From Bacteroidales bacterium (lineage in GTDB: Bacteria; Bacteroidota; Bacteroidia; Bacteroidales; FEN-979): 33,104 nucleotides of DNA. This document shows positions 8,825-15,978 of this stretch, one piece after another (position 1 is the stretch's first letter; each line of letters opens with the position of its first letter). Position numbers and translations under genes: made by a program. The stretch spans positions 1-33,104 of the forward strand of contig JAUXWT010000008.1 of NCBI GenBank assembly GCA_030681475.1. Reading direction: 5' to 3'. The notes below the pieces were generated by a model. The model made no database searches, was not told the origin of the DNA, and was given only the letters and a program-made list of their open reading frames with translations.

Positions 8825-9134
8825 ATGAAACCCAATCATTTGTTAATAGGTTTGTTGTTTTCATTTTCAGCATGGGGACCCGGGGCAACATGGCAGGTTG
8901 CGCCCGATCCTGATGACCACCTTCTCGATGATCTTCGGCATGATGCCCATTGCCCTGGCTTCGGGCGCCGGGTCGGAGTGGAAGAACGGTATGGCGTGGG
9001 CGCTCATCGGAGGTTTGACCAGTTCTCTCTTCCTCACGCTGATCGTGGTGCCGGTAGTGTATTACATCGTGGATAAGTTGAAGGAGAAGGTCACCAAAAA
9101 GAAAAATATTTACCCATTATCCGTGACGAATTGA
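8825..9134 (+). pseudogene. Chimeric remnant of an efflux operon: signal peptide fused out of frame to an RND pump C-terminus
   Basis: From 8825 the sequence encodes a secretion signal (MKPNHLLIGLLFSFSAWG) of the kind that begins an outer-membrane efflux protein. A different frame then carries the last transmembrane part of an RND (AcrB/HAE1-type) transporter, from about 8889 to the TGA ending at 9134: GRLRPILMTTFSMIFGMMPIALA, GSEWKNGMAWALIGGLTSS and FLTLIVVPVVYYIVDKLK (split here only for reading). The join falls near 8876-8890. Usual gene order is TolC-like protein, adaptor, RND pump, so the remnant fits a deletion of several kilobases with only the operon ends kept. An assembly join is the alternative. 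The RND identity is firm; the identity of the first fragment is inference. Confidence 0.75.
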
Positions 9135-9155
9135 TAATTACGTCTTGAGTCTGTT

Positions 9156-9578
9156 TCAGGCTCCCTTCATTTTGAACACCGTCGCATAAAGTTTCATCTG
9201 TTTGATCATCGAAGACAACCCGTTGCTGCGGGTCGGCGACAGGTGCTCCTGCAGCCCGATACGGTCGATGAACTCCATTCTGGCCTGCATGATCTCTTCG
9301 GGTGTTTGGTCGGAAAGCACCCTGATCAGCAGGTTCACGATGCCTTTGGTGATGATGGCATCGCTGTCGGCAGTAAAAACCACTTTTCCGTCGTTTAATG
9401 CGGCATGAAGCCAAACCTTCGATTGGCATCCGGTGATAAGGTATTGGTCGGTTTTATACTGTTCATCAATGACCGGAAGTGTTCTTCCAAGTTCTATCAG
9501 GTAATTGTACTTGTCCATCCAGTCGTCGAACATGGCGAACTCACTGATGATTTGGGTTTCGGTTTCGGGGAGGGTCAT
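9156..9578 (-). CDS. sufE: SufE-like cysteine desulfurase sulfur acceptor
   Basis: From the ATG at 9578 the protein has 140 residues, normal for SufE. It takes persulfide sulfur from SufS for Fe-S cluster assembly. The acceptor cysteine is C51 in YLITGCQSKVWL, and the family motifs YLIELGRTLPVI and LSPTRSNGLSSMI are present. A longer frame runs upstream to 9632, but that part is encoded by spacer and repeat DNA and lies upstream of the promoter box, so 9578 is chosen. A SufS-type gene on the same strand lies 2.8 kb away, separated by the PadR-PspC pair. The octamer array begins 12 bp upstream of this gene's -7 box. Confidence 0.93.
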   Translation of the reverse strand: MTLPETETQIISEFAMFDDWMDKYNYLIELGRTLPVIDEQYKTDQYLITGCQSKVWLHAALNDGKVVFTADSDAIITKGIVNLLIRVLSDQTPEEIMQARMEFIDRIGLQEHLSPTRSNGLSSMIKQMKLYATVFKMKGA

Positions 9579-9598
9579 ATGTGGTGGTTTTGGGATGG

Positions 9599-9606
9599 CA
9601 AAGGTA
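9599..9606 (-). promoter_or_regulatory. -7 box of the sufE promoter
   Basis: On the minus strand this is TACCTTTG (TAnnTTTG), 20 bp before the ATG at 9578. The expected -33 position (about 9626-9629) falls inside the G-rich octamer array and has no TTTG. Confidence 0.65.
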
Positions 9607-9618
9607 GGGAAAAAGGGT

Positions 9619-9697
9619 GGACAAGGGGACAAGGGGACAAGGGGACGGGGGGACGGGGGGACGGGGGGACGAGGGGACGAGGGGACGAGGGGACGGG
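9619..9697. repeat. Octamer array 1 (GGACRRGG), 9.9 units, 3' of the S23-like gene
   Basis: Ten 8-bp units, the last one base short, run without slip. There are three GGACAAGG, three GGACGGGG, three GGACGAGG and a final GGACGGG. The variants come in blocks of three. The array ends one base before the stop codon (9699-9701) of the four-helix-bundle gene. Its plus strand carries G4 runs every 8 bp, which suits quadruplex formation. Confidence 0.95.
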
Positions 9698-9698
9698 T

Positions 9699-10079
9699 TT
9701 AACTTTTTTGCAAATCAATCCTTTTTTGAATAGCTTTGATCAGATTACTGATTTGTAGCGTAATAATTTTAATTTGTTCAAGTATTTTTTTCGTATTATC
9801 CTGTGAAAGATATCCAATTTGAGCAGCAATGATTACAAGTGTTTCCAATTCTGATAAACTGCCAAAGGAAATTCGCAGGAATCGTATATAATCCCTTGAA
9901 GATCCCCTTGCTACTCCTTCTGAAATATTAGCCGCTATTGACACGCCTGCCCGCCGTATTTGAGAAGTCAGACCAAAAATCTCACTTTTCGGAAAGTCCG
10001 AAGTTTTCTGGTAAATTTCAATTACAAGTGCAACAGTGCCTTTGTAAACATCAAGGTCTCTATGCGTTTTCATGGACAA
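9699..10079 (-). CDS. Four-helix-bundle protein of the 23S rRNA intervening-sequence (S23/IVP) family
   Basis: The 126-residue protein opens MSMKTHRDLDVYKGTVALV (an in-frame ATG two codons later is equally possible). It contains the family core FGLTSQIRRAGVSIAANISEGVARG at about residues 40-64, then RFLRISFGSLSELETL. The family folds as a four-helix bundle. Members were first found as ORFs inside intervening sequences of 23S rRNA genes, where inverted repeats form a processed stem, and they are related to the Avd accessory protein of diversity-generating retroelements. No rRNA gene is near. Octamer array 1 abuts its stop, and array 2, in inverted orientation, lies 143 bp upstream of its start, so the gene looks like a discrete cassette. 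The family is firm; the function is unknown. Confidence 0.9.
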   Translation of the reverse strand: MSMKTHRDLDVYKGTVALVIEIYQKTSDFPKSEIFGLTSQIRRAGVSIAANISEGVARGSSRDYIRFLRISFGSLSELETLVIIAAQIGYLSQDNTKKILEQIKIITLQISNLIKAIQKRIDLQKS

Positions 10080-10203
10080 TTGAGTTAATTGGAATATAGT
10101 GCAGTTTGTAAAAACATTCGTTCACCTGCTTTATGTTTAATAGGAGAATCGGTGAAAAGTGAGCAGGAAAATGAAAAAAGTTATAAACAAATTACATGAT
10201 AAT

Positions 10204-10293
10204 CCCCCCGGCCCCCCGGCCCCTTGTCCCCTTGTCCCCTTGTCCCCTTGTCCCCTTGTCCCCTTGTCCCCTTGTCCCCTTGTCCCCTTGTCC
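10204..10293. repeat. Octamer array 2 (CCTTGTCC), inverted relative to array 1
   Basis: Nine perfect CCTTGTCC units fill 10222-10293, preceded by a C/G run with two CCCCGG-like units (10204-10221). Read on the minus strand this is GGACAAGG nine times, the complement of array 1 across the S23-like gene. The 10080-10376 gap holds nothing else recognisable apart from the PadR promoter region. Confidence 0.95.
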
Positions 10294-10329
10294 CCTTTTT
10301 TAAACCAAATGTTAATAATTCATAAATTA

Positions 10330-10354
10330 TAGTACCATGCATTACCAAGTACTA
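10330..10354. promoter_or_regulatory. Candidate PadR operator
   Basis: TAGTAC at 10330-10335 and GTACTA at 10349-10354 form a perfect inverted repeat with a 13-bp centre that contains the palindrome ATGCAT. It sits just upstream of the -7 box of the padR-like gene, which fits autoregulation. This is an inference from position and symmetry. Confidence 0.45.
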
Positions 10355-10364
10355 AATTTTCCAT

Positions 10365-10372
10365 TATATTTG
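10365..10372 (+). promoter_or_regulatory. -7 box of the padR-pspC promoter, 4 bp from the start codon
   Basis: TATATTTG fits TAnnTTTG and ends at 10372, while the ATG is at 10377. A start point at the usual distance would fall on or next to the A of the ATG. Confidence 0.6.
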
Positions 10373-10376
10373 CCGC

Positions 10377-10709
10377 ATGAACCCGGAAAATCAAAATGCC
10401 CAGATGCGAAAAGGAGTCCTTGAACTCTGTATCCTGGCGATCATTGCAGCGCAGGACGCTTATGCCTCCGACATCATCACGAAGTTAAAGGAGGCCAGAC
10501 TCATTGTTGTTGAAGGAACATTGTACCCTTTACTGACAAGGTTGAAAAACGATGGCCTCACCGTGTACCGCTGGGAGGAGTCGAAATCGGGGCCTCCGAG
10601 AAAGTACCACCAGATCACTGAACCGGGAAAGAGGGCTTTGGCAGAACTTAAGTCCGACTGGCAGAACCTGATCACATCGGTCGAAAAAATAATCGGAGAA
10701 AAACAATAA
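10377..10709 (+). CDS. PadR family transcriptional regulator
   Basis: The 110-residue protein is a compact winged-helix PadR regulator. It shows QMRKGVLELCILAIIAAQDAYASDI (helix 1-2), then IVVEGTLYPLLTRLKNDG with the recognition helix, then the wing WEESKSGPPRKYHQITEPGK. Helix 4 at the C-terminus would mediate dimerisation. It is followed after 36 bp by a PspC-domain gene, a frequent pairing in Bacteroidota, so it probably controls that operon in response to envelope stress or an unknown ligand. The start at 10377 matches the usual N-terminus of the group, even though the promoter box lies only 4 bp away. Confidence 0.93.
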   Translation: MNPENQNAQMRKGVLELCILAIIAAQDAYASDIITKLKEARLIVVEGTLYPLLTRLKNDGLTVYRWEESKSGPPRKYHQITEPGKRALAELKSDWQNLITSVEKIIGEKQ

Positions 10710-10745
10710 CCAAAGGCATCAACTGCATCAAAACAATATACGGTC

Positions 10746-12326
10746 ATGAAAAAAACACTGACGATTAACCTGGGAGGCATTGTATTTCACATTGACGAAG
10801 ACGCCTACCTTTCTCTGAACCAGTATCTTGAAAATCTGAAGAAATATTTCAGCAACCAGGAAGGAGCCCAGGATATACTGAATGATATTGAATCGCGGAT
10901 CGCCGAAATACTGACGGATAAACAGTCGGAAACCAGGCAGGTGATCACCCTGGAGGATGTAACAGCAGTTATCAGCATCATGGGACAGCCCATCGACATA
11001 GACCAGGAGGAAAATCCCGGGACGCATCAGGATTCGTTCGGTGAAAGGGGCGAGAAGCGGTTTTTCAGGAATCCCGATGAGAAGGTCATTGCAGGCGTAT
11101 GTTCAGGCATCGCCGCCTATTTTCACCTTGACCCGGTGTGGGTGAGGCTTATATTTCTAGTCTTTGTCGCTGCCGGCGGGTCCGGCATCCTGATGTACAT
11201 CGTATTATGGGTTGTCATTCCTGAAGCGAAAAGAACCACCGACAGGCTGGAAATGCGCGGTAAAAAGATCAACATTTCCAACATCGAGAGATCGGTACGG
11301 GAAGAAGTTTCCGAACTCGGCAGCAGGATAGGTAATCTAACCAGCGCTTCCGCCGCATCGATCAAACGTGCCGGGAAAGGGTCGGGTTCCATTTTCGAAG
11401 CGATTGGTAAAGGGATTGTCGAGATTCTGACTTTTATCGGAAAAGGCCTGGTCATCCTGTCCGGCATCATCCTCATCCTTGTCGGCTTGTCACTGCTTCT
11501 CCTCCTGCTCGTGTATAACCTCGGATGGTCCGGCGGCATTTATGCCGACAATGATATGACCATACTCCCGTTTCCGGATCTCGCCAACATCCTGGTGGGG
11601 TGCAATATTCCCGTGGTATATCTGCAGGTCATTTTGCTGATGGTCCTCGGGATCCCTGTCTTTATGCTCTTCTACAACGGGCTGAGGATGGTTTTTCGCT
11701 TCGACCGGATCAGGCACCTCGGGCTCACCATGTTTAACATCTGGGTGGTAGGTCTGTTCTTTCTGGCCTGGTCGGGATTAAGAATATACAACCTTTATAA
11801 ATTCGATGAAGAGAAACAATTTGAGATCGCGATGGAAAGCACTGCGGCCGACACCCTGTTCGTGTCAATGTTCCCGGATGATCCAGGCATGAAGTACCTG
11901 CGCGGCGAACAATACAGCCTTATGGGCGAATGGAAGACGGTGATTACCGAAGAGAAAGAATTATATGTCGTGCCCAGGATCCGGATCGAACAGGCGCATG
12001 ACAGCCTTTTTTCTATTTCCCAGGTCACAGGGGCCAGGGGAAAATCAATAGTTGAGGCACATCAGCGCCTCAGCGGAATCCGTTTCCAGTCAGCAACTTC
12101 AGGGTCGGCGCTGAGGATCAGTCCTTTCGTCAGACTTCCCGGGGAGGTATGCTGGCGCGGACAGAACGTCAACCTTATCATCCGTGTGCCAAAAGGGAAA
12201 TTCGTCCATTTCGATCATGATTTTCAATACCTGAGACCATTCCGGTATTATTCGATAAATTCCCCAACCGGAGTAACATTTCAGATGACCGAACATGGCG
12301 TGGACATCAATCCAGATCACCCCTGA
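10746..12326 (+). CDS. PspC-domain membrane protein
   Basis: The 526-residue protein begins with a conserved cytoplasmic module (MKKTLTINLGGIVFHIDEDA to about residue 82), then a PspC domain at about 104-162 (FFRNPDEKVIAGVCSGIAAY, then VRLIFLVFVAAGGSGILMYIV) with one membrane helix. Further membrane segments follow near 230-258, 288-312 and 328-350. The last 170 residues are predicted soluble and of beta type, probably exposed outside the membrane. PspC proteins take part in phage-shock-like envelope stress responses. The gene is probably co-transcribed with the padR-like gene 36 bp upstream. The C-terminal domain I do not recognise. Confidence 0.9.
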   Translation: MKKTLTINLGGIVFHIDEDAYLSLNQYLENLKKYFSNQEGAQDILNDIESRIAEILTDKQSETRQVITLEDVTAVISIMGQPIDIDQEENPGTHQDSFGERGEKRFFRNPDEKVIAGVCSGIAAYFHLDPVWVRLIFLVFVAAGGSGILMYIVLWVVIPEAKRTTDRLEMRGKKINISNIERSVREEVSELGSRIGNLTSASAASIKRAGKGSGSIFEAIGKGIVEILTFIGKGLVILSGIILILVGLSLLLLLLVYNLGWSGGIYADNDMTILPFPDLANILVGCNIPVVYLQVILLMVLGIPVFMLFYNGLRMVFRFDRIRHLGLTMFNIWVVGLFFLAWSGLRIYNLYKFDEEKQFEIAMESTAADTLFVSMFPDDPGMKYLRGEQYSLMGEWKTVITEEKELYVVPRIRIEQAHDSLFSISQVTGARGKSIVEAHQRLSGIRFQSATSGSALRISPFVRLPGEVCWRGQNVNLIIRVPKGKFVHFDHDFQYLRPFRYYSINSPTGVTFQMTEHGVDINPDHP

Positions 12327-12338
12327 CCTTAAAAAATC

Positions 12339-13559
12339 TCACAACAACATTTCCTTCACTTTGTTTATGGCGGAAACCAGTTGGTCTATCTCCTCCGTGG
12401 TATTGTAAAATGCAAACGATGCGCGCACGGTACCAGGGATCTTCAGGAAATCCATCAACGGCATGGCGCAATGATGGCCGGTACGAACGGCAATCCCCAA
12501 TTTATCGATGATCATCCCGGCATCATAAGGATGGGTGCCTCCGATAAGGAAAGAGATCACGCTGGCTTTGTGATGCGAGGTTCCATAAAATTTTATTCCG
12601 CCGATCGCCGACATTTTTTCAGTGGCATATTTCAACAGATCATCCTCATATGAAGAAATGTTGTCCATCCCGAGATCCTGCAGGTAGGCTACCGCAGCCC
12701 TGAGGCCTGCAACCCCTTCGACATTCGGCGTGCCCGCCTCAAATTTGAAAGGCAGTTCGTTAAAGGTTGAACGGCCGGTAAATACTTCCTTGATCATTTC
12801 ACCGCCAAGCTGATATGGAGGCAATTCTTCAAGGTACCTCTCCTTGCCATACATCACGCCGGTACCCATCGGGGCGTACATTTTATGACCTGAGAAACAA
12901 TAGAAATCGCAATCAAGGTCCTGCACATCAACAGGTAAATGCGAGACCCCCTGCGCCCCGTCCAGCAATACGGGAACGTCATGCTGATGCGCAATGGCAA
13001 CGATCTCCTTTACCGGGTTGATGGTTCCGAGCACATTCGAAATGTGGGTCAGGGCGATCAGCCGTGTCTTTTTATTCAGCAACTTTTTCAGCTCGTCCAG
13101 GTCAATTTCTCCTTTTTCATTGATCCCAAGGATGCGCAGGGAGGCTCCGCGTTCGAGGCACATTTGCTGCCATGGAACGAAATTGGAGTGGTGTTCCATG
13201 ATGCTGGTGATCACCTCATCGCCAGGTTTTATGTACCTTTTTCCAAAGGATGAAGCTACCAGGTTCAGAGATTCTGTTGCACCTTTTGTGAAGATGATCT
13301 CGCAGGATTTTTTCGCATTGATGAAAGCCCTGATCTTCTCGCGGGTCTCTTCATAGGCTTCGGTAGCCTTAACGCTCAGGTAATGAACCCCCCGGTGAAT
13401 GTTACAGTTGTCATGTTCATAATACCAGGTGATGGCCTCGATGACCTGGCGAGGTTTCTGGGTCGAAGCCGCATTGTCGAAATAGATCAGCGGGTGTTTA
13501 TATATTTGTTGCTGCAGGATTGGAAAATCGGCTCTTACTTTTTCAATATTAAAACTCAT
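12339..13559 (-). CDS. sufS: SufS-type cysteine desulfurase
   Basis: The 406-residue PLP enzyme removes sulfur from cysteine for Fe-S assembly, passing it to SufE. The N-terminus IEKVRADFPILQQQIY and YFDNAASTQKP are typical of SufS. The PLP lysine is K226 in FSGHKMYAP, the cofactor histidine lies in MEHHSN, and the persulfide cysteine is C364 in RTGHHCAMPLMD, the short-loop arrangement of group II desulfurases. Its partner sufE is in this window on the same strand, but not adjacent. The gene converges with the PspC gene (12-bp gap) and has its own -7 box upstream. No other suf genes are seen. Confidence 0.95.
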   Translation of the reverse strand: MSFNIEKVRADFPILQQQIYKHPLIYFDNAASTQKPRQVIEAITWYYEHDNCNIHRGVHYLSVKATEAYEETREKIRAFINAKKSCEIIFTKGATESLNLVASSFGKRYIKPGDEVITSIMEHHSNFVPWQQMCLERGASLRILGINEKGEIDLDELKKLLNKKTRLIALTHISNVLGTINPVKEIVAIAHQHDVPVLLDGAQGVSHLPVDVQDLDCDFYCFSGHKMYAPMGTGVMYGKERYLEELPPYQLGGEMIKEVFTGRSTFNELPFKFEAGTPNVEGVAGLRAAVAYLQDLGMDNISSYEDDLLKYATEKMSAIGGIKFYGTSHHKASVISFLIGGTHPYDAGMIIDKLGIAVRTGHHCAMPLMDFLKIPGTVRASFAFYNTTEEIDQLVSAINKVKEMLL

Positions 13560-13576
13560 ATGTCCGGATTAAATCA

Positions 13577-13584
13577 CAAAAGTA
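13577..13584 (-). promoter_or_regulatory. -7 box of the sufS promoter
   Basis: The minus strand reads TACTTTTG (TAnnTTTG), 17 bp before the ATG at 13559. No clear -33 element was found. Confidence 0.55.
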
Positions 13585-13625
13585 CTAAAGTTAAGGATGA
13601 TTGAAATTTATTGCGGGATTTTGAC

Positions 13626-13697
13626 TAACCTGGATTATTCAGGTTAAGACTTTCCGTAATTTATGCCCTATTGTAATATCAACTCCTAGTTAACCTG
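13626..13697. promoter_or_regulatory. Inverted repeat TAACCTG/CAGGTTA plus a third copy, upstream of the R-M operon
   Basis: TAACCTG (13626-13632) and CAGGTTA (13640-13646) are perfect inverted arms around 7 bp, and TAACCTG recurs at 13691-13697. They lie between sufS and the methyltransferase gene, which point away from each other. They may be operator sites for the R-M genes; no controller gene is present. Confidence 0.35.
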
Positions 13698-13743
13698 TTG
13701 AAAAGTTTCTTACGGTCTCAAAGAAAAATATATGGGAATTTTG

Positions 13744-13751
13744 TAACTTTG
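13744..13751 (+). promoter_or_regulatory. -7 box of the restriction-modification operon
   Basis: TAACTTTG fits TAnnTTTG and ends 19 bp before the methyltransferase ATG at 13771. Confidence 0.6.
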
Positions 13752-13770
13752 TCTACAAACAAGAACAGTA

Positions 13771-14745
13771 ATGGAAACACTGAAATTTATTGATCTCTTC
13801 TGTGGAATAGGGGGATTTAGAGTGGCGATGGAACAGGCTTGCATTGAGAACGAGATCATCCCTCAGTGTGTTTTCTCGTCCGACATTGATGATAGTTGTC
13901 AAGATTCATATGAAGCAAATTTCCGAGATCGGCCTTATGGCGATATTACCAAGGTAAACGAAAACGATATCCCAGATCACGACATTTTATTTGCCGGGTT
14001 TCCTTGCCAGCCGTTCAGTATAATTGGGAATAAACGTGGATTCAATGATATCAGAGGAACTTTGTTTTTTGATATTGCAAGAATATTAAAGACAAAAATG
14101 CCAAAAGCATTTGTTTTGGAGAATGTCAAGCAATTAGTGGGCCATGATAAGGGTCAAACTTTAAAGGTAATTATTCACACTTTAGAGGATTTAGGTTATT
14201 CAGTTCGTTACTCAGTTCTCAATGCTCTTGACTATGGCTTACCACAAAAAAGAGAGCGTGTTATTATTGTTGGTCATTGCGACCCGATCCTTTTTTCATT
14301 CCCATCTCCAATTAAACCATATAAATCGTTGGATGAAATATTGGAAAAAGACATAGATCAGAAGCATTTTGCATCTGAAATGATCAAGGAAAAACGAAAG
14401 AACAAACACAAATCAGCTTATAGAACATCCGTTTGGCACGAAAACAAGTCTGGAAATATCTGTTCGTATCCCTATTCTTGTGCTTTACGTGCAGGAGCAT
14501 CATATAACTATTTGCTCGTTAATGGCGAAAGGCGCCTCACCCCAAGAGAGATGTTTCGGCTTCAAGGCTTTCCAGATGCTTATAAAATTGTCGTTAATGA
14601 TTACCAAGCCAGAAAGCAAGCAGGGAATGCTGTTCCAGTTAATTTAGTTAAAGCAGTAATTCTGAAACTCCTGCCATATATTGCAACCTCGATGGATATT
14701 ACATCGATTTTAAGAGATTATGAAGTCGGTTATAATAGGTCATAA
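13771..14745 (+). CDS. DNA (cytosine-5) methyltransferase
   Basis: The 324-residue enzyme shows the C5 methylase motifs in order: I FIDLFCGIGGFR (residues 6-17), IV GFPCQPFS with catalytic C79, VI LENVK with E117, VIII QKRER (159-163), then a variable target-recognition region, IX RRLTPREMFRLQGFPD (254-269) and X QAGNAVPVNLV. It methylates a short DNA site and protects it from the downstream endonuclease; the sequence recognised cannot be read from the protein. The stop codon overlaps the next start by one base. Base composition is visibly more AT-rich than that of the flanking genes, a sign of transfer. Confidence 0.95.
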   Translation: METLKFIDLFCGIGGFRVAMEQACIENEIIPQCVFSSDIDDSCQDSYEANFRDRPYGDITKVNENDIPDHDILFAGFPCQPFSIIGNKRGFNDIRGTLFFDIARILKTKMPKAFVLENVKQLVGHDKGQTLKVIIHTLEDLGYSVRYSVLNALDYGLPQKRERVIIVGHCDPILFSFPSPIKPYKSLDEILEKDIDQKHFASEMIKEKRKNKHKSAYRTSVWHENKSGNICSYPYSCALRAGASYNYLLVNGERRLTPREMFRLQGFPDAYKIVVNDYQARKQAGNAVPVNLVKAVILKLLPYIATSMDITSILRDYEVGYNRS

Positions 14746-15494
14746 TGGATAAACGAACCCCTAAACTCAGAACCGTTTACAAGTCTATCCCTTCATTTCC
14801 ATTGAATAAATTCCCAAAGGATTTTCCATTCACTGTTGGAGAACAACTAATATACATTTTAGCCACTAGGGGCGAAACCGACATAGAGGGCAAAGAATGG
14901 GAACAAATATTTGCAAATTCTATTGGAGCAGAATGGAAACCATCTAATGTTGGGCTAGACGATATCGTTTTAGGAAATACGGCTTGGGGCGCTAAATCGG
15001 TTAAACATAAAAACCCTGCAAAGCAAAAAACTGTAAGGTTAATTTCCGGGCGTAATGATTTGCAATATTCTTTTCAATACACGGCAAAGCCAGGAATCAA
15101 TGCAGATGAAACAGGCGAGTTGGTTTTGAACATATACAATGAGCGTGTTTCAAAGATCCGAGAAACATTTAAGCATCTTCGAACTGTTGTACTTATCCGT
15201 TCATTTGATTTGACCGAGTCCATGATCTTTGAATTTGACACTATAAGATATGATCCTGAACTATATTACTGGAAATGGAACTCACGAAAGAATTTAATGG
15301 GGTTTGATAAAAAAGACAACAAGCACAAATTCACTTGGCAATCCGGGGGAACTCAATTTACAATTATTGAACAAGTTCCTGGTGAACAACTAATAATAAC
15401 AGTTAGGAAACCCAGGTTAATTGAAAAACAGTATATCCTAAGCAAAATTGGTTTTGATAGTTCCTGGATATCTGTAATCAAAAAAAATGGCTGA
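14745..15494 (+). CDS. Probable type II restriction endonuclease
   Basis: This 249-residue protein shares one base with the methyltransferase gene (TAATG overlap) and overlaps the vsr-like gene by 8 bp, so it is the middle gene of an R-M operon. I do not recognise its family by name. A plausible PD-(D/E)xK active site is VGLDDIVLGNTAWGAKSVKHK, residues about 75-95, with D79 or D80 and the lysine in AKSVK; an upstream glutamate lies in EGKEWEQIF. The rest has no known motif. The position between a C5 methylase and Vsr makes the nuclease role likely, but it is inferred from context. Base composition is AT-rich. Confidence 0.68.
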   Translation: MDKRTPKLRTVYKSIPSFPLNKFPKDFPFTVGEQLIYILATRGETDIEGKEWEQIFANSIGAEWKPSNVGLDDIVLGNTAWGAKSVKHKNPAKQKTVRLISGRNDLQYSFQYTAKPGINADETGELVLNIYNERVSKIRETFKHLRTVVLIRSFDLTESMIFEFDTIRYDPELYYWKWNSRKNLMGFDKKDNKHKFTWQSGGTQFTIIEQVPGEQLIITVRKPRLIEKQYILSKIGFDSSWISVIKKNG

Positions 15495-15978
15495 TACCTT
15501 TAACACCGAGCAGCGGAGTCAGATTATGCGTTCGGTTAAAAGTATTCGAAATAAATCTACTGAGCAAAAATTAATCTCATTTTTCAAAGAAAATAATATT
15601 AATGGCTGGCGAAGAAGTTTTAAACTCTTTGGCAAACCTGATATTGTATTTCCATCATTTCGAATTGCAATATTTACAGATGGTTGTTTTTGGCATGGCC
15701 ATGATTGCCGAAACACAAAACCAAAGACAAATGAATCATATTGGAAAGCAAAAATTGAAAAAAATAAAACCCGAGATCAATCTGTCTCCAAGGTACTACA
15801 GGAAAAAGGATGGGAAGTTATTCGAATATGGGAATGTTCCTTAAAAGACACATCCAAACTCGTCTCAATTCAAAATAAACTACAACAGTGCATAACAAGT
15901 CGACAGTCGGGTAATTCGGGGATTACCCGCTACCTTACTTTCACCGAACCTGTTAACATAGATCAAATTGAAAAGTAA
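15487..15978 (+). CDS. vsr: Very short patch repair endonuclease (Vsr family)
   Basis: The 163-residue protein has the full Vsr pattern: TEQRSQIMRSVKS near the N-terminus, the nicking-site aspartate D52 in GKPDIVF, IAIFTDGCFWHGHDC (residues 61-74) with zinc-site Cys/His, NKTRDQSVSKVLQEKGWEVIRIWEC at about 112-136. Vsr nicks next to the T of T:G mismatches produced by deamination of 5-methylcytosine, so it fits the C5 methylase in the same operon. The last 25 residues, after a 15908-15929 hairpin, extend beyond the usual end and look less AT-rich than the rest. Confidence 0.93.
   Translation: MADTFNTEQRSQIMRSVKSIRNKSTEQKLISFFKENNINGWRRSFKLFGKPDIVFPSFRIAIFTDGCFWHGHDCRNTKPKTNESYWKAKIEKNKTRDQSVSKVLQEKGWEVIRIWECSLKDTSKLVSIQNKLQQCITSRQSGNSGITRYLTFTEPVNIDQIEK
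15908..15929. repeat. 8-bp perfect hairpin in the vsr 3' end
   Basis: CGGGTAAT (15908-15915) pairs exactly with ATTACCCG (15922-15929) around a 6-base loop. It lies inside the coding frame, 50 bp before the stop, and is GC-rich against an AT-rich gene. There is no T run, so it is not a standard terminator. Confidence 0.6.

Noticed and set aside
9405-9758. Plus-strand open frames through octamer array 1 (Gly/Arg/Asp-rich peptides)
   Set aside because: An 8-bp repeat without stops stays open in several frames; the peptide is low-complexity and antisense to sufE and the S23-like gene.
9619-10293. Octamer arrays as a CRISPR
   Set aside because: Units are 8 bp with no unique spacers, and no cas genes are near.
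13692-15954. AACCTGTT at both edges of the R-M block as insertion-site repeats
   Set aside because: Eight bases, one copy inside the vsr coding region, and the left one part of a local inverted repeat; chance cannot be excluded.
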